A stretch of 64,000 nt of DNA, taken from NCBI GenBank assembly GCA_023417655.1, contig JAEZFD010000031.1:1-64000 (forward strand), read 5' to 3'. A program made the position numbers and the translations under genes. Below the pieces are notes generated by a model. That model did no database searches, had not been told where the DNA came from, and was given only the letters and a program-made list of their open reading frames with translations. Numbering within the stretch: position 1 is the stretch's first letter; every line of letters begins with the position of its first letter. The DNA comes from Planctomycetota bacterium (GTDB lineage Bacteria > Planctomycetota > Planctomycetia > Planctomycetales > Planctomycetaceae). Below, in pieces: positions 62,442 through 64,000 of the stretch.

Positions 62442-63572
62442 TTATTTCGTCACGGCAATCGATCTCCGAAAGAGAGCTAAGCTGTAAACAAAGAAGGCGA
62501 GTCCCATGATTCCGACCGTCAAAAACTGAGCCCAGACTGCCTGAAATCCGCCGCCCCGATAGATGATGATCTGTGAGAAGCTGACGAACTGCCGCGAGGG
62601 AAGCAGGTAAGTCAAATACTGCAGCCAGACCGGTTGACTCTCGACCGGAGTGGAGCCTCCTGAAAGAAGTTGCAGAATGCTGACCACGAGAATAATCAAC
62701 AGTGAGAACTGGGCCATAGTCCGGGAGACCGTTCCCAGAAAAATACCAAGTGCCGTCGCGAAAAAGAGGTAAAGGACCACGCCGGACAACCAGAGAGTGA
62801 TGGATCCAGCAAAGGGAACTTGCAGTGCCCACTTCACGACGAAGAACATCGATATCACCGTCGCGACCAGAATAACGAAGCTATTCGCCAGCACTTTTGC
62901 CATTGCGATTTCAAATGCATTGAGCGGCATCACCAGCAGATGCTCGAGAGTTCCATGCTCTCGTTCACGCAAAATGGCGGCCCCAGTGAGAACGACCGTT
63001 AACAGTGTGATCTGATTAATAATAGCCACAACGCTGTTGCGCCAGGAGGAAATCCCGTTTGGGTTGAACATCTTCCGAATCACGAGATTGAAAGGCGGCT
63101 TGGGGGTCTCCTCAGTTCGGTAAATATAGTTTGCCACGCGATCAGTAATAATATTATTGATATATCCGGCCCCCACTGCCGCCTGCTGCATTGCGGTTGC
63201 ATCAATATTCAGCTGGATACTTGGAGAGCGACCTGCCTTCAAATCTAATTCGAATCGCGAGGGGATGACGACCACGAACATATACATCCCTCGGTCCATT
63301 GCGTCTTCAACATCGCGAGCGGAAATCAGCTGTGGAAGCTGAAAACGTGGCGGATAGAAAGCGTTAAGAAGTTCCTTGGCGAGTGTTGAACCATCCTCAT
63401 CGACGAATGCCAATGAGGCATTGTTCACTTCGCTTGAAATCCCCGTAGCCTGAATATAAACAGAACCTGTAAAGGCATAGATCACAAACAGCAGCATCAC
63501 CAAATCACTGCCAAAACTACGGAGTTCCTTAAGACTCAGCCAGAAAATGTTCAGCAGGGACTTTGAGTTCAT
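62442..63572 (-). CDS. ABC-2 type transporter permease (YhhJ-like)
   Basis: A 376-residue permease with an N-terminal helix (LVMLLFVIYAFTGSVYIQATG), a large extracytoplasmic domain, then five C-terminal helices. ILREREHGTLEHLLVMPL is the ABC-2 coupling motif. The architecture matches the YhhJ partner of RbbA-type exporters. ATG 63572 overlaps the preceding stop (ATGA); the frame is open to 63611. It is the last gene of a transporter unit extending beyond the window. Confidence 0.92.
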   Translation of the reverse strand: MNSKSLLNIFWLSLKELRSFGSDLVMLLFVIYAFTGSVYIQATGISSEVNNASLAFVDEDGSTLAKELLNAFYPPRFQLPQLISARDVEDAMDRGMYMFVVVIPSRFELDLKAGRSPSIQLNIDATAMQQAAVGAGYINNIITDRVANYIYRTEETPKPPFNLVIRKMFNPNGISSWRNSVVAIINQITLLTVVLTGAAILREREHGTLEHLLVMPLNAFEIAMAKVLANSFVILVATVISMFFVVKWALQVPFAGSITLWLSGVVLYLFFATALGIFLGTVSRTMAQFSLLIILVVSILQLLSGGSTPVESQPVWLQYLTYLLPSRQFVSFSQIIIYRGGGFQAVWAQFLTVGIMGLAFFVYSLALFRRSIAVTK

Positions 63573-64000
63573 CGTTCCTGCTTTCTGAGTCCGAGCATGC
63601 TGAGAATCCAAAGAATGGGAACACAGCTGGCGAGAAAGAGCAGATCCGGCATCATCAATGCGGCATCCAGTCCTTTGGTATACGCCCCGACACTGGCATG
63701 CATGTAATACGTGGTTGGCCAGAAGGAACCGATGAGCCGCGCTCGCCCTTCCAGTGTTGAGACAGGCTGCAGAAGTCCGGAGAACTGGATGGTTGGCATC
63801 ATCGTAATGATCGCCGTGACGAAAACTGCAGCGACCTGACTATTGGTGAATGTCGAAATCACCATTCCAATCCCCGTTGTCACCGTAACATAGAGCAGCG
63901 TGCAAAGGATCAGCATGACCAGGCTGCCTTTAATCGGCACTCCGAATACGATAAGTGCCAAACCAAAAAGAATGAAGAAGTTAATCATTCCAACAACGAT
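63569..64000 (-). CDS. ABC exporter (RbbA-like ATPase/permease), C-terminal part only
   Basis: An open frame that runs off the right edge, ending at 63569. Only about 144 C-terminal residues are visible: ABC-2 membrane helices (ILFGLALIVFGVPIKGSL, IGMVISTFTNSQVAAVFVTAI) and FWPTTYYMHASVGAYTKGL, the usual end of permeases of this group. In RbbA-type proteins this part is fused to two ATPase domains, which would lie beyond 64000; a separate permease is equally possible. Confidence 0.8.
   Translation of the reverse strand: MVVGMINFFILFGLALIVFGVPIKGSLVMLILCTLLYVTVTTGIGMVISTFTNSQVAAVFVTAIITMMPTIQFSGLLQPVSTLEGRARLIGSFWPTTYYMHASVGAYTKGLDAALMMPDLLFLASCVPILWILSMLGLRKQER

Overview
The window looks like chromosome of a planctomycete, probably a member of the Planctomycetales. 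It carries several families that are greatly expanded in that group: four DUF1501 (Tat-exported, sulfatase-like) proteins, two large DUF1549/DUF1553 proteins with cytochrome-like haem motifs, two DUF1559 pseudopilins with the H-x9-DG signature, and a cytochrome/WD40 protein. I found no rRNA, tRNA, CRISPR array, insertion sequence or phage gene. The first 20 bases are a pure C run, probably a contig-edge artefact.

Layout. 0.8-3.3 kb: a GntR/FCD regulator, then a DUF1559 pseudopilin coupled to a small lipoprotein. 3.5-7.7 kb (minus): a His-Xaa-Ser (hxs) peptide-modification operon, hxsA-hxsD-hxsB-hxsC, with a DUF350 membrane protein as fifth gene. 8.4-18.9 kb (plus): three tandem DUF1501 genes, a giant DUF1549/DUF1553 protein and a cytochrome-WD40 protein; a perfect 8+3+8 palindrome lies upstream. 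18.9-19.1 kb: a remnant that looks like a symporter C-terminus. 19.3-29.1 kb (minus): an outer-membrane porin and a complete urea-use island (urea transporter, nickel permease, ureA, B, C, E, F, G, D). 30.2 kb: a CbiX-like protein without the chelatase histidines. 32-33.6 kb: a second DUF1559 gene and a DUF1304-like gene broken by one in-frame TAG. 33.9-38.3 kb (minus): a DUF1549/DUF1553 + DUF1501 pair.

38.6-45.4 kb: pyruvate decarboxylase plus zinc alcohol dehydrogenase (an ethanol-forming pair), a CYP152-type peroxygenase, a small membrane protein and a second zinc dehydrogenase whose catalytic cysteine is replaced by tryptophan. 45.6-53.7 kb: a carbohydrate block with a GH1-like glycosidase, a glycosyltransferase/FAD-oxidoreductase fusion, a GH1/RmlD-like fusion and an epoxide-hydrolase-like enzyme. 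53.8-58.8 kb: a di-haem peroxidase-like protein, a divergent Fe/Mn superoxide dismutase and small membrane proteins (DUF2243, YagU/DUF1440-like, SPW), one of them broken by two in-frame TGA codons. 59-64 kb (minus): an acyl-AMP ligase, an acyl carrier protein and a lipoyl-less E2-type acyltransferase, downstream of ABC-2 transporter genes that run off the window.

Best candidates for under-described biology are the hxs operon with its DUF350 partner, the pair of fused sugar enzymes at 47.6-52.7 kb, and the ligase/carrier/E2-like module at 59-62 kb. All functions are read from motifs and family knowledge; no database search was run.
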